NCBI RefSeq assembly: GCF_020731355.1
Contig: NZ_JAJFZK010000013.1
Coordinates: forward strand, 1-64,000
From: Bacillus sp. REN16
GTDB taxonomy: Bacteria > Bacillota > Bacilli > Bacillales > Bacillaceae_L
Reading direction: 5' to 3'
Length of the DNA: 64,000 bases
How positions within the stretch are numbered: the first letter of the stretch is position 1; the number at the start of each line of letters is the position of its first letter. Made by a program: the position numbers and the translations under genes. This document shows, piece by piece, positions 27,664-36,598 of the stretch. The notes under the pieces are model-generated. The model was not told the origin of the DNA. It did no database searches and saw only the letters and a list, made by a program, of their open reading frames with translations.

Positions 27664-29373
27664 TTGTTAGCAGAATTATCAATCAAGAATTTCGCCATTA
27701 TTGAATCACTTTCTGTATCATTAGAAAAAGGTTTAACGGTCCTGACTGGTGAAACCGGAGCGGGGAAATCCATCATCATCGATGCGATTCATTTATTGGT
27801 GGGTGGCAGAGGATCCGCAGAATTTGTCCGCTATGGGGAAGAACGTGCAGAAATTGAAGGTCTTTTTTTAATAGAAGATGACACTCATCCATGTTACGCA
27901 AAAGCTGAAGAGTTCGGAATAGAAATTAGCGAGGGAATGATTGTCTTACGAAGAGATATTTCAAAATCAGGAAAAAGTGTTTGCAGGATTAACGGTAAAC
28001 TCGTTACGATTGCTATTCTCCGTGAATTTGGGAGAACTTTAATCGATATTCACGGCCAGCATGAACACCAGGATTTGATGAATCAGGAACGGCATATCGA
28101 TATGCTTGACCAATATGGCGGAGATTCGATTAAACAAGCATTACATGAATACCAAGCGGTTTATAAGAGTTTTTTAAATATAAAGCAACGGTTAAAAAGC
28201 TTTAATGAAAATGAACAAGAGATGGTACATCGCCTTGATTTAATCCAATTTCAATTAAATGAGATTGGAAAAGCAAAACTAAAGCCGAATGAAGATCTGG
28301 AACTAACCGAGGAAAGAAGAAAGATTTCAAATTACGAAAAGATCTTCAAAGCCCTTCAAAATAGCTATAACGCGCTTTATGGAGACCAAAAAGGTCTTGA
28401 TTGGGTTGGACTGGCTATGAATCATTCCGAAGATGTCATGGATATTGATAAAGAATTAAAGAACATTCATGAAATCATCTCCAACAGCTTTTATCAATTG
28501 GAGGAAATTTCCTATAAAATACGTGATCAGCTGGATGAATTGGAGTTTGATCCTGAAAGACTGGACTTTATCGAAGGCCGTTTAAATGAAATCGCTCAGT
28601 TAAAGCGAAAATATGGACAATCAGTTGAAGAAATTCTAGAATATGCAGCAAAAATTGAGGATGAGGTTGACACGATTCAAAATCGAGAGCAGCATATTGG
28701 GAAGCTAAAAGAAGAGCTTGAATCCATTCTGGAAGATGTAAAGCTTGAGTCTGAAAATGTTTCTCAGCTTCGAAAAAGGCTTGCAAAAGAGCTTATTGCA
28801 AAAATTACGAGGGAATTGAAAGACCTTTATATGGAAAAAGCGAAATTTGATATTAATTTTTTTGAAGAATCACCTATTAAATTCACTTCAAATGGGAAAG
28901 ATGATATTGAATTTTATATTTCGACGAATCCTGGTGAACCACTAAAACCATTAGCAAAGGTTGCTTCTGGCGGGGAACTATCAAGGATAATGCTGGCAAT
29001 TAAAAGTATTTTTTCAAAACACCAAGGTGTTACCTCCATTATTTTTGATGAGGTTGATACTGGTGTAAGCGGTCGTGTAGCACAAGCGATTGCTGAAAAA
29101 ATTTATGGAGTATCTGTTGGCTCTCAGGTTCTATGTATTTCACACCTTCCGCAGGTTGCGGCAATGGCTGATACCCATTTATTTATAGCGAAGGAAACGA
29201 TACAAGGAAGAACGACAACGTCAGTTACCCCGTTAGATGAGACCGAGAAAATAAAGGAAATTAGTCGTATGATTTCGGGCGTTGAAATTACCGATTTAAC
29301 GAAAGAACATGCAAAAGAGTTGTTAACCCTTGCAAAAGAAAGCAAACTTGCACGACAAATGGTAAATCACTAA
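27664..29373 (+). CDS. recN: DNA repair protein RecN
   Basis: RecN is an SMC-like ATPase recruited to double-strand breaks. The 569-residue protein has Walker A TGETGAGKS (about 31-39), long coiled coils (about 155-390) and the ABC signature ASGGELSRIMLAI with Walker B TSIIFDEVDTGVSG. TTG 27664 is eight bases from GGAGG and gives MLAELSIKNFAIIE, the conserved start; GTG 27655 overlaps the ribosome-binding site. Confidence 0.97.
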   Translation: MLAELSIKNFAIIESLSVSLEKGLTVLTGETGAGKSIIIDAIHLLVGGRGSAEFVRYGEERAEIEGLFLIEDDTHPCYAKAEEFGIEISEGMIVLRRDISKSGKSVCRINGKLVTIAILREFGRTLIDIHGQHEHQDLMNQERHIDMLDQYGGDSIKQALHEYQAVYKSFLNIKQRLKSFNENEQEMVHRLDLIQFQLNEIGKAKLKPNEDLELTEERRKISNYEKIFKALQNSYNALYGDQKGLDWVGLAMNHSEDVMDIDKELKNIHEIISNSFYQLEEISYKIRDQLDELEFDPERLDFIEGRLNEIAQLKRKYGQSVEEILEYAAKIEDEVDTIQNREQHIGKLKEELESILEDVKLESENVSQLRKRLAKELIAKITRELKDLYMEKAKFDINFFEESPIKFTSNGKDDIEFYISTNPGEPLKPLAKVASGGELSRIMLAIKSIFSKHQGVTSIIFDEVDTGVSGRVAQAIAEKIYGVSVGSQVLCISHLPQVAAMADTHLFIAKETIQGRTTTSVTPLDETEKIKEISRMISGVEITDLTKEHAKELLTLAKESKLARQMVNH

Positions 29374-29420
29374 ATGCAGATTAGCTTTATACAAAGTTAA
29401 GAGCGATTTTTATTTGTAAT

Positions 29421-29446
29421 GCTATCCAAAATGGGTAGCTTTTTTA
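29421..29446 (+). terminator. recN terminator
   Basis: GCTATCC pairs with GGGTAGC (one G-T pair), followed by six Ts. Confidence 0.8.
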
Positions 29447-29499
29447 ATCTCTAAGTTGTTATAAATGTGACCCCGAAAGGCCAAATTAAAGAATGTAGC

Positions 29500-29549
29500 C
29501 ATAAAATTTCGAGAGCAAATTCGCTAAGGCGCATTTGATTAGGAATATG
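29500..29549 (+). repeat. Family C repeat upstream of spoIVB (short copy)
   Basis: CGCTAAGGCGCATTTGATTA followed by GGAATAT matches the right end of the element upstream of accB, with TTTCGAGAGCAAAT as a shortened left part. The large nested hairpin of the accB copy is missing. Confidence 0.6.
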
Positions 29550-29582
29550 GCGTGGGATAGGAGCGAGGAGAGTGAAAAGTAA

Positions 29583-30872
29583 ATGAAGACAGATAAAATT
29601 AGATATATAATTGGTACATTTCTCCTTGTTTCATTAATGGCTTTAGGGTTTTACAAGCCGCTTAAAGAATATATAGAAATTCCTAAACACCTTACTCTAT
29701 TTGAAGGTCAAGATTTCACAGTCCAATCCTCATTACCAGTCACCACATCTATTCAGGATTCCAATTTTGCTTTTTCATCAGCAGCCCGGGATCAACAGAT
29801 CTCAATAGCTGCCAATGAAAATGGTGAAGGTGAGATGATGGTTGAATTTGCTGGTATTCCAGTTAAAAAGGTAAATGTTAATGTATTATCTGACTTTAAG
29901 GTTATACCTGGAGGTCAATCAATTGGGGTGAAACTCAATACCCTTGGTGTGTTAGTTGTTGGTCACCACCAAATTGACACAGATGATGGAAAAAAGTCCC
30001 CAGGTGAAATTGCTGGAGTACAGGTTGGAGACATCATTAAAGAGATCAATGGTAAAAAAATTGAAAAAATGAGTGATGTAGGACCATTTGTTCAAGAATC
30101 CGGTAAAACCGGTGATCCATTAAACCTGGTAATTGTTCGAGACAACGAGGATATTAATGCGAAGCTAATGCCGCTAAAAGATAAGAATGATGAGGCATAT
30201 CGAATTGGTCTCTATATACGCGATTCAGCTGCCGGTATTGGGACGATGACCTTCTACCACCCTGATACGAAAAAATACGGGGCATTAGGCCATGTAATCT
30301 CTGATATGGATACGAAGGAGCCAATCGTTGTATCTGATGGCCAAATTGTAAGATCCACGGTTACTTCTATTGAAAAGGGAAGCAATGGTGATCCTGGTGA
30401 AAAGCTTGCGCGTTTTTCAGCAGATAAGGAAATCATCGGGAACATTAAACGAAATAGTCCGTTTGGCATTTTTGGTGAGTTAAACAAACAAGTGAATAAC
30501 GGCATAATGGATAAGCCGCTTCCAATTGCACTTTCACATCAAGTAAAGCCTGGACCTGCAAAAATTTTGACAGTTGTAGAAAACGACAAGGTTGAGGAAT
30601 TTGATGTTGAAATTGTGAGTGTTGTTCCTCAAAAAATTCCTGCGACAAAAGGAATGGTTGTTAAAATTACGGATAAACGCTTATTAGATAAAACAGGTGG
30701 TATCGTTCAAGGGATGAGCGGCAGTCCTATCATTCAAGACGGTAAACTAATTGGAGCAGTGACACATGTATTTGTAAATGACCCGACAAGCGGATATGGT
30801 GTTCATATTGAATGGATGTTAAGTGAAGCGGGTATTGATATTTATAAAAAGGAACAAAAAAAGGCGAGCTAA
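29583..30872 (+). CDS. spoIVB: SpoIVB serine peptidase
   Basis: SpoIVB is secreted from the forespore and cleaves SpoIVFA, triggering pro-sigma-K processing in the mother cell. The 429-residue protein has an N-terminal membrane signal (about 8-24), a PDZ domain (about 110-200) and an S55 peptidase domain. The catalytic residues expected from B. subtilis (His236, Asp363, Ser378) align with His237 (GALGHVIS), Asp364 (KITDKRL) and Ser379 (GMSGSP). The stop codon lies in its terminator stem. Confidence 0.97.
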   Translation: MKTDKIRYIIGTFLLVSLMALGFYKPLKEYIEIPKHLTLFEGQDFTVQSSLPVTTSIQDSNFAFSSAARDQQISIAANENGEGEMMVEFAGIPVKKVNVNVLSDFKVIPGGQSIGVKLNTLGVLVVGHHQIDTDDGKKSPGEIAGVQVGDIIKEINGKKIEKMSDVGPFVQESGKTGDPLNLVIVRDNEDINAKLMPLKDKNDEAYRIGLYIRDSAAGIGTMTFYHPDTKKYGALGHVISDMDTKEPIVVSDGQIVRSTVTSIEKGSNGDPGEKLARFSADKEIIGNIKRNSPFGIFGELNKQVNNGIMDKPLPIALSHQVKPGPAKILTVVENDKVEEFDVEIVSVVPQKIPATKGMVVKITDKRLLDKTGGIVQGMSGSPIIQDGKLIGAVTHVFVNDPTSGYGVHIEWMLSEAGIDIYKKEQKKAS

Positions 30873-30887
30873 CAGCTCGCTTTTTTC
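30859..30887 (+). terminator. spoIVB terminator
   Basis: GCGAGCT pairs with AGCTCGC around AAC, with flanking A and T runs. It overlaps the spoIVB stop codon. Confidence 0.88.
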
Positions 30888-30889
30888 TT

Positions 30890-31010
30890 GTCTAGCACAA
30901 GCGCCTAGCCCCTCGAGGTCACAAGCTAATCGCTTCGAAAAGGCAAAGAACGCCTTTTTGTCAGCGCTCATCTTGTGCTTGTCGGGGCTGATCAATGCGC
31001 TTGCGCTTTT
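30890..31010 (-). repeat. Family A dispersed repeat, inverted, downstream of spoIVB
   Basis: Read on the minus strand it begins AAAAGCGCAAGCGC and contains GACAAGCACAAGATGAGCGC, AAGGCGTTCTTTGCCTT and CCTCGAGGGGCTAGGCGC, matching 37697-37880 closely. It lacks the central GCCACGTCCTGTGGC module. It sits just after the spoIVB terminator and before the spo0A control region. Confidence 0.85.
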
Positions 31011-31072
31011 CTTTTAATATTTTCTATCGCCAAATGTTCATGGAGATTATATAATAAAATCAAATAAAGATT

Positions 31073-31214
31073 TTTCGACAAAACCGAAATTTCATCAATA
31101 ATTTATGGCGTAATTAGTCGAATACTTAAGTATAATGGAGAATAATTTATTTTTCAATAAATTTTTCCTATTTTTTTAAAAAAATAGAGGAATTCTTATT
31201 GCATTGTCGAATTC
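31073..31214 (+). promoter_or_regulatory. spo0A control region: sigma-H promoter and three 0A boxes
   Basis: AGAGGAATT (31186-31194), 11 bp, GTCGAATTC (31206-31214) matches the sigma-H consensus RnAGGAWWW-N11-RnnGAATWW almost fully, which is the Ps promoter. 0A boxes (TGTCGAA) are seen inverted as TTTCGACA at 31073-31080, as AGTCGAAT at 31116-31123 and as TTGTCGAAT at 31204-31212, the last overlapping the sigma-H -10. TATAAT at 31131-31136 may belong to the vegetative promoter. Confidence 0.8.
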
Positions 31215-31273
31215 TTTCTTTAGAATAAGAATATATACAAATTTTCTGGATTTAAGCTTGAGGAGGAAATAAT

Positions 31274-32068
31274 TTGAAGAAAATACAAGTTTGTGTGGTT
31301 GATGATAACAGAGAACTGGTAAATTTACTTGACGAATATTTATCTAGCCAAGATGATATAGAAGTCTTAGGTGTAGCTTATAATGGCCAGGATTGTCTTA
31401 ACATGCTTCAGGATAAACAGCCGGATGTTCTGATTTTAGATATTATTATGCCTCACCTGGATGGCTTAGCTGTTTTAGAAAAGTTACGCGAATTGAATCT
31501 TGAAAAACAACCCAATGTCATTATGTTAACAGCTTTCGGTCAAGAGGATGTGACGAAAAAAGCCGTCGATTTAGGCGCAGCTTATTTTATTTTAAAGCCA
31601 TTTGATATGGAAAACCTTGCAGATCGCATCCGTCATGTAAGTGGAAAGACTGCTCCAGTGATTAAACGAAATCAATCCAATCCAATTGGCCGTACACAGC
31701 CAGAAAGCAGCCCGAAAAACCTAGATGCGAACATCACAAGTATTATTCACGAAATTGGAGTTCCTGCGCATATTAAAGGATATTTATACTTAAGAGAAGC
31801 AATCTCAATGGTATACAATGATATTGAATTATTAGGATCCATCACAAAGGTTCTTTATCCGGATATCGCAAAGAAATTCAATACAACTGCAAGCCGCGTT
31901 GAGCGTGCGATTCGTCATGCCATTGAAGTTGCGTGGAGCCGTGGCAATATTGATTCTATTTCTAATCTTTTCGGATATACAGTAAGTATGTCAAAAGCAA
32001 AGCCTACAAATTCCGAGTTTATCGCAATGGTCGCAGATAAGCTTCGTCTTGAGCACAAGGCTTCTTGA
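31274..32068 (+). CDS. spo0A: Sporulation master regulator Spo0A
   Basis: The 264-residue response regulator has a receiver domain (1-125) with phosphoacceptor Asp56 ([12 protein letters not shown]), acidic Asp10/Asp11 and Lys in FILKPFD. The C-terminal DNA-binding domain (about 145-264) has the recognition helix [15 protein letters not shown]. Phosphorylated Spo0A activates sporulation genes and represses abrB. TTG is the start: AGGAGG lies eight bases before it and no ATG fits. Confidence 0.98.
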   Translation: MKKIQVCVVDDNRELVNLLDEYLSSQDDIEVLGVAYNGQDCLNMLQDKQPDVLILDIIMPHLDGLAVLEKLRELNLEKQPNVIMLTAFGQEDVTKKAVDLGAAYFILKPFDMENLADRIRHVSGKTAPVIKRNQSNPIGRTQPESSPKNLDANITSIIHEIGVPAHIKGYLYLREAISMVYNDIELLGSITKVLYPDIAKKFNTTASRVERAIRHAIEVAWSRGNIDSISNLFGYTVSMSKAKPTNSEFIAMVADKLRLEHKAS

Positions 32069-32106
32069 GAGGGTAAGAATTATTAGTTGAACTCATACTT
32101 CATATT

Positions 32107-32143
32107 AAAATACACCGCTAATCACGTAAGCGGTGTATTTTTT
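32107..32143 (+). terminator. spo0A terminator
   Basis: AATACACCGCT pairs with AGCGGTGTATT, followed by six Ts. Confidence 0.9.
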
Positions 32144-32159
32144 GCTATTTATTTTCTTC

Positions 32160-32303
32160 TTATTTCTCTTCTTCTCTTTTCTCGAGTTCCATCATTTTTT
32201 GAACAAGAATATGCTGAGGCATATGCATAATTTGTTCAATTGGGACATTTAATGCTTTAGATAAACGTAATGCTGTTTCAGCAGAAATTTGCAAAGGTCT
32301 CAT
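32160..32303 (-). CDS. yycC: YycC-like small protein
   Basis: The product has 47 residues, MRPLQISAETALRLSKAL then NVPIEQIMHMPQHILVQKM and a Glu/Lys tail. The pattern matches my memory of the YycC family in Bacillaceae; the function is unknown. ATG 32303 has AAGGGAGA seven bases upstream on the minus strand, and the longer in-frame extension has no ribosome-binding site. It is divergent from the next gene. Confidence 0.78.
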   Translation of the reverse strand: MRPLQISAETALRLSKALNVPIEQIMHMPQHILVQKMMELEKREEEK

Positions 32304-32367
32304 ATTTTTTTCTCCCTTAAATAAAATTAATCTATAATGGAAGTATACCAAAAAAAGGAGATTATCA

Positions 32368-33099
32368 ATGATGAAAACGAAAATTTTTGGGCATAGGGGT
32401 TCGGCCGGAACGCACCCGGAAAATACAATGATTTCGTTTAAAGAAGCAGCAAGAGTCGGTGCTGATGGAATTGAATTAGATATTCAGATGACGAAGGACG
32501 GTGTCATTGTTGTCATTCATGATGAAACCGTCAAACGAACAACGAATGGAAAAGATAAGGGTTGGGTTAAGGATTATACATTAAAACAACTCAAAAAAAT
32601 GGATGCAAGCTATAAGTTTAAGGATCAGTACGGAATATGCGAAATTCCGACACTTGAAGAGGTGTTTGATTGGGCAAAATCAAACCAGCTGCTAATTAAT
32701 GTTGAATTTAAAACCGGACTCGTCGCTTATAAGGGCATAGAAGAGAAAACCTTGAAAATGATTAATGACTATGGACTTGAAGACCGAATTGTTTTATCCA
32801 GCTTTAATCATTATAGTTTAGTGAAGTGTCGACAACTATCAAGTACAATTGATTTGGCAATTTTGTATATGGAAGGTCTTTATGAACCTTGGGATTATGC
32901 AAAACGCCTTCATACAAATGGAATCCATCCATATCATCAAACAATTAACAAAGAAATCGTTGATGAATCAATACGTAATGGAATTGCGGTTCGTCCGTTT
33001 ACGATCAATGATGAGAAAAAAATGAAGGAATTCATTGATTATGGTTGTTCTGCAATTATTACAGATCATCCGAAAATGGCCGCAGCTTTGATTAAATAG
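32368..33099 (+). CDS. yqiK: Glycerophosphodiester phosphodiesterase (YqiK/UgpQ-like)
   Basis: The 243-residue TIM-barrel enzyme lacks a signal peptide, so it acts in the cytoplasm. Catalytic and metal residues are visible: HRGSAGTHPENT (His near 9), ELDIQMTKDGVIVVIHDE with Glu-Asp and His, and VEFKTG. It should hydrolyse deacylated phospholipids to glycerol 3-phosphate and an alcohol. AAGGAG lies seven bases before the first of two ATGs. Confidence 0.93.
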   Translation: MMKTKIFGHRGSAGTHPENTMISFKEAARVGADGIELDIQMTKDGVIVVIHDETVKRTTNGKDKGWVKDYTLKQLKKMDASYKFKDQYGICEIPTLEEVFDWAKSNQLLINVEFKTGLVAYKGIEEKTLKMINDYGLEDRIVLSSFNHYSLVKCRQLSSTIDLAILYMEGLYEPWDYAKRLHTNGIHPYHQTINKEIVDESIRNGIAVRPFTINDEKKMKEFIDYGCSAIITDHPKMAAALIK

Positions 33100-33102
33100 A
33101 CA

Positions 33103-33140
33103 AAAATAATCCTGCTCAAAAAAGCAGGATTATTTATTTT
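33103..33140. terminator. Bidirectional terminator between yqiK and yqzF
   Basis: AAATAATCCTGCT pairs perfectly with AGCAGGATTATTT (13 bp). The stop of the minus-strand gene lies in the stem. Confidence 0.88.
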
Positions 33141-33393
33141 GCTCTCCAGCTGGGGAGCTTTCTTTATTAAATTTGTCTTGAACTTTATTTCTTTTACGAT
33201 CGCGATGGAGTATGAAACCACCGATAAAGGATAAACCGGCCAGGAAGAAAATTAGACCGATAATAGCTTGAAGAATTAAGTTTGGAATCGGGCTGTGTAA
33301 CACACCAAAAAACATATCCCTCATAAATTTAATCCCAACCCCAGCAATGATTCCGGGTATTAAGAGCACGATAAGTGCTAGTATACGCTGCAT
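33130..33393 (-). CDS. yqzF: YqzF-like membrane protein (DUF2627 type)
   Basis: The 87-residue product starts MQRILALIVLLIPGIIAG and has two membrane spans (about 3-21 and 37-62) and a basic, polar tail. The function is unknown. An open frame continues 48 codons further upstream, but that part lies in a family B repeat. The ATG at 33393 has GAAAGGAAT just upstream, so it is the real start. Confidence 0.83.
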   Translation of the reverse strand: MQRILALIVLLIPGIIAGVGIKFMRDMFFGVLHSPIPNLILQAIIGLIFFLAGLSFIGGFILHRDRKRNKVQDKFNKESSPAGEQNK

Positions 33394-33416
33394 ATTAAAA
33401 ATTCCTTTCAAGTGGT

Positions 33417-33602
33417 TGTTCAAAAAGTCCGGTAAAAATGACACATCGAATTTCTTTGTTGGCTTGCTTTTCCGTTCCTTGGAAAAGAAAACCACTTTTC
33501 CGGCGTGCAAGATCGTCTGCTCACGTATTAACAGCATACGTTCCGCTACTCAAAGCTGCACCGCCTAGAACTTCTTGGTCCTTTTTATCCTCCTTTTGAA
33601 CA
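33417..33602 (-). repeat. Family B MITE-like repeat, inverted, upstream of yqzF and bkdR
   Basis: The ends are TGTTCAAAA and TTTTGAACA in inverted orientation. On the minus strand it carries GCAGCTTTGAGTAGCGGAAC, GGAACGGAAAAGCAAGC and GAAATTCGATGTGTCAT, matching the copy between accB and accC. The CACGTCCTGTGG module of that copy is absent. It fills half of the 375-bp gap; the rest holds the bkdR promoter area. Confidence 0.82.
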
Positions 33603-33687
33603 CGTACTTCAAATAAAACTGCCTACTTTTAATTTAAGCTATTAATAAAATTTGTCAAGATGGAGGTTTCAGGTTATTATAAAGGTG

Positions 33688-33750
33688 TGCATTTTTTTGC
33701 AAAGGGAATACTGAGGGTATGTAAAATATTGCAAAACCCTACTTTGCGAT
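33688..33750 (+). promoter_or_regulatory. TGCAA-rich region upstream of bkdR, possible autoregulatory sites
   Basis: TGCATTTTTTTGCAAA (33688-33703), ATTGCAAAA near 33728 and TTTGCG near 33744 resemble the TTGCA repeats in front of the sigma-54 promoter of ptb. Binding by BkdR is inferred only. Confidence 0.35.
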
Positions 33751-33768
33751 TGGGAGGTGTCTTTGGTT

Positions 33769-35490
33769 ATGCAGAAAGTTATGGTCGATTTGATCTTAGA
33801 TTCAACCCATGATGGAATGGTTGTCATTGATATAAATAGCCAAGTCATCTTATTAAATAATAGTGCATCAAGGATGATTGGTGTTGCGAAGGAGGAAGCA
33901 ATCGGTAAGCATGTTTTCGAATGCATTCCGGAAAGCCGATTACCTGAAATTCTTTCAACAAGGGCGATTGAAGTTAACCAGGAATTTGTTTTGAAAAATG
34001 GACGAAAAATCATTACAACTCGAATACCGGTGGTTAATGAATCAGGAATGCTGCTAGGTGCATTCGCTGTTTTTAAAGATATTACTGAAGTTGTAGAGCT
34101 TGCTGAAGAAATTACAAATTTAAAAGAAATACAAACCATGCTTGAAGCGATTATCCAATCCTCTGATGAAGCTATTTCTGTTGTCGATGAGGATGGACGC
34201 GGAATCTTAATAAATCGTGCATACACCCGAATAACGGGTCTTGAAAAAGAACAAGTCATCGGAAAGCCTGCAAATGCTGATATTTCCGAAGGAGAAAGTA
34301 TGCACATGCAGGTGTTGAAGACGAGAAGACCTGTTAGAGGGGCTCGAATGAAGGTGGGTCCTTACAAAAAAGATGTGATCGTAAATGTTGCGCCAGTCAT
34401 AGTGGATGGCAGGCTCAAAGGGAGTGTCGGAGTCATACACGATGTGTCTGAAATTAGCCAGCTTACATCTGAATTGAATCGGGCTAGACATATCATTCGG
34501 TCCCTTGAAGCAAAATACACATTTGATGATATCATTGGTTCCTCAGAAGAAATGGAATTTGCAATTGAACAGGCAAAACTTGGAGCAAAAACTCCAGCTA
34601 CTGTTTTACTTAGGGGAGAATCTGGGACAGGCAAGGAATTATTTGCACATGCTATACATAATGAAAGTAAGCGAAAATATAACAAGTTTGTTCGTGTCAA
34701 CTGTGCTGCGATCTCAGAATCACTTTTAGAAAGTGAGCTTTTTGGGTATGAAGAAGGGGCTTTTTCAGGAGCAAAGCGCGGTGGAAAACGAGGCATATTT
34801 GAGGAAGCGAACAATGGCAGTATTTTCTTAGATGAGATAGGGGAGCTGTCATTAAATACTCAAGCAAAATTACTTAGAGTTTTGCAGGAAAGAGAGATAA
34901 GACGAGTCGGGGGAACGAAGTCGATTCCGATTGACGTACGAATTATTTGCGCTACAAATGTAAATTTAGAAAAAGGAATTGGAAATGGGACCTTTAGAGA
35001 GGACCTCTACTATCGTATAAATAAAATTCCCATTCAGATTCCATCACTGCGAATGAGAAAACAGGATATCCATCCACTCGCAGAGCATTTGCTGCTTAAA
35101 ATTAATCAGGATTATGGGCGGACGGTTGAAGGATTAACGGAACAAGCAATTCATTATTTATATGGTTATGATTGGCCTGGTAATGTTAGGGAGCTTGAAA
35201 ATGTGCTTGGCAGAGCCGTAATCTTTATGAACTATCAGGAAAGACTAATTGATGTAAAGCATATCCAGCCACTACATCAAAAAACGGAAAAAGCGCCTGA
35301 TCGTGATCCATTACCAGAAGCTGAAATTAAGGATGTTCCTTTATCCGATTTAGTGGAAAAATATGAAGCAAAAGTTATATCAGAGGTATTGGAGTTAAAT
35401 GGCGGAAATAAAACGGCTGCTGCCAAATCATTAGGGATATCACTAAGAAGTCTATATTATAAGCTGGAAAAATATCAACTTGCAAATTAG
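33769..35490 (+). CDS. bkdR: Sigma-54-dependent transcriptional activator BkdR
   Basis: The product has about 573 residues: PAS domain (about 8-105), a second PAS (about 125-235), a AAA+ domain and a Fis-type helix-turn-helix (about 535-573, [23 protein letters not shown]). Walker A is [13 protein letters not shown] and the sigma-54 contact loop is [17 protein letters not shown], so it should drive open-complex formation at the -24/-12 promoter of ptb. It lacks an extra N-terminal domain found in longer homologues. The start is uncertain: TTG 33763 (five bases from GGGAGG) or ATG 33769. Confidence 0.94.
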   Translation: MQKVMVDLILDSTHDGMVVIDINSQVILLNNSASRMIGVAKEEAIGKHVFECIPESRLPEILSTRAIEVNQEFVLKNGRKIITTRIPVVNESGMLLGAFAVFKDITEVVELAEEITNLKEIQTMLEAIIQSSDEAISVVDEDGRGILINRAYTRITGLEKEQVIGKPANADISEGESMHMQVLKTRRPVRGARMKVGPYKKDVIVNVAPVIVDGRLKGSVGVIHDVSEISQLTSELNRARHIIRSLEAKYTFDDIIGSSEEMEFAIEQAKLGAKTPATVLLRGESGTGKELFAHAIHNESKRKYNKFVRVNCAAISESLLESELFGYEEGAFSGAKRGGKRGIFEEANNGSIFLDEIGELSLNTQAKLLRVLQEREIRRVGGTKSIPIDVRIICATNVNLEKGIGNGTFREDLYYRINKIPIQIPSLRMRKQDIHPLAEHLLLKINQDYGRTVEGLTEQAIHYLYGYDWPGNVRELENVLGRAVIFMNYQERLIDVKHIQPLHQKTEKAPDRDPLPEAEIKDVPLSDLVEKYEAKVISEVLELNGGNKTAAAKSLGISLRSLYYKLEKYQLAN

Positions 35491-35503
35491 AGCACGCAAA
35501 TAA

Positions 35504-35518
35504 TTGCAAAAAATGCAA
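35504..35518 (+). promoter_or_regulatory. Inverted repeat TTGCA-N5-TGCAA, possible BkdR upstream activating site
   Basis: A perfect inverted repeat 61 bp upstream of the -24 element, with a further TTGCAA at 35523-35528. Enhancer-binding proteins usually bind such repeats near this distance or somewhat farther. Confidence 0.45.
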
Positions 35519-35578
35519 GATGTTGCAAGGTATTTTCGGAAAAAGTAATCCAAATAAAGCGCTTTCAATTATTTTATG

Positions 35579-35596
35579 TTGGCACGATAATTGCAT
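35579..35596 (+). promoter_or_regulatory. Sigma-54 promoter of the bkd operon
   Basis: TTGGCACGATAATTGCAT matches the -24/-12 consensus TGGCAC-N5-TTGCA exactly, including the GG/GC spacing. It lies 61 bp before the ptb start. Confidence 0.93.
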
Positions 35597-35656
35597 GAAT
35601 AAATAGTGTATAAAACTAAGTGAAGGGGACTTTGATTAAAAAGAAGGTAAAGTCAG

Positions 35657-36562
35657 ATGAAACTAATGAATCTTATCAATAATGCAAAAGCTCAAACCCA
35701 GGTTACCGTTGCGGTAGCAGCTGCTGAGGATGAAGAGGTCCTTGAAGCAGTTGTCGAAGCCGTTAGTCACGGGCTTGCCCGTTTCTTATTGTTTGGTAAT
35801 CGAGAAAAAATTGACCAAATCCTATCTGGAATTAGAGGATTTTCAGCAGGGCGTGAAGCACTGAATGTCGTACATTCACCCTCGCAGGAAGAGTCAGCAA
35901 AGGATGCTGTAAAAGCAGTTCATTCTGGAGAAGCAAATGTATTAATGAAAGGGAATATCCCAACATCAACTATTTTAAGTGCTGTGTTGCATAAAGAATA
36001 TGGACTGCGTACTGGGAAAGTTCTATCACATGTTGCAGTCTTTGAAGTCCCTGATTATGATCGCTTTGTCATCGTAACAGATGCAGCGATGAACATAGCG
36101 CCTGGGCTTCAGGAAAAGGTGCAAATCTTAAACAATGCGGTCAAGGTAGCAAATGCAATTGGGATAAACATGCCAAAAGTAGCGCCGATTGCAGCTGTTG
36201 AGGTTGTAAATCCAGCGATGCAAGCAACACTAGATGCGGCTGTTTTAACCCAAATGAACCACCGTGGCCAAATTCAAAACTGTATCGTTGATGGACCATT
36301 AGCACTTGATAATGCTATTTCAACTCATGCAGCTGAGCACAAAGGAATCACGAGTGCAGTAGCTGGACAGGCTGATATTTTGCTAGTTCCAGCAATTGAA
36401 GTTGGAAATGCATTATATAAATCATTGGTTTATTTTGCCAAAGCAGAGGCAGGGGCGATTATTGCAGGTGCGTCTGCACCAATTGTTTTAACTTCTAGAG
36501 CTGACACTGCAAAAAGCAAATTATACTCATTAGCATTGGCAGTATGTACTGCAAACAAATAA
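35657..36562 (+). CDS. ptb: Phosphate butyryltransferase
   Basis: The 301-residue PTA/PTB-family enzyme exchanges the CoA of butyryl- or branched acyl-CoA for phosphate. Conserved stretches include NVLMKGNIPTSTIL and VIVTDAAMNIAPGLQEKV, with DGPLALDNAIS near 215. As first gene of the sigma-54 operon it works with butyrate kinase to gain ATP from branched acyl-CoAs. The ribosome-binding site is AAGAAGGTAAAG and the ATG is clear. Confidence 0.95.
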   Translation: MKLMNLINNAKAQTQVTVAVAAAEDEEVLEAVVEAVSHGLARFLLFGNREKIDQILSGIRGFSAGREALNVVHSPSQEESAKDAVKAVHSGEANVLMKGNIPTSTILSAVLHKEYGLRTGKVLSHVAVFEVPDYDRFVIVTDAAMNIAPGLQEKVQILNNAVKVANAIGINMPKVAPIAAVEVVNPAMQATLDAAVLTQMNHRGQIQNCIVDGPLALDNAISTHAAEHKGITSAVAGQADILLVPAIEVGNALYKSLVYFAKAEAGAIIAGASAPIVLTSRADTAKSKLYSLALAVCTANK

Positions 36563-36598
36563 TCATTAATTAGTCAATCTTGGGGAGGAACTAACACA

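Noticed and set aside
30823-31017. 64-residue ORF after spoIVB
   Set aside because: It runs out of frame over the spoIVB end, the terminator and a family A repeat.
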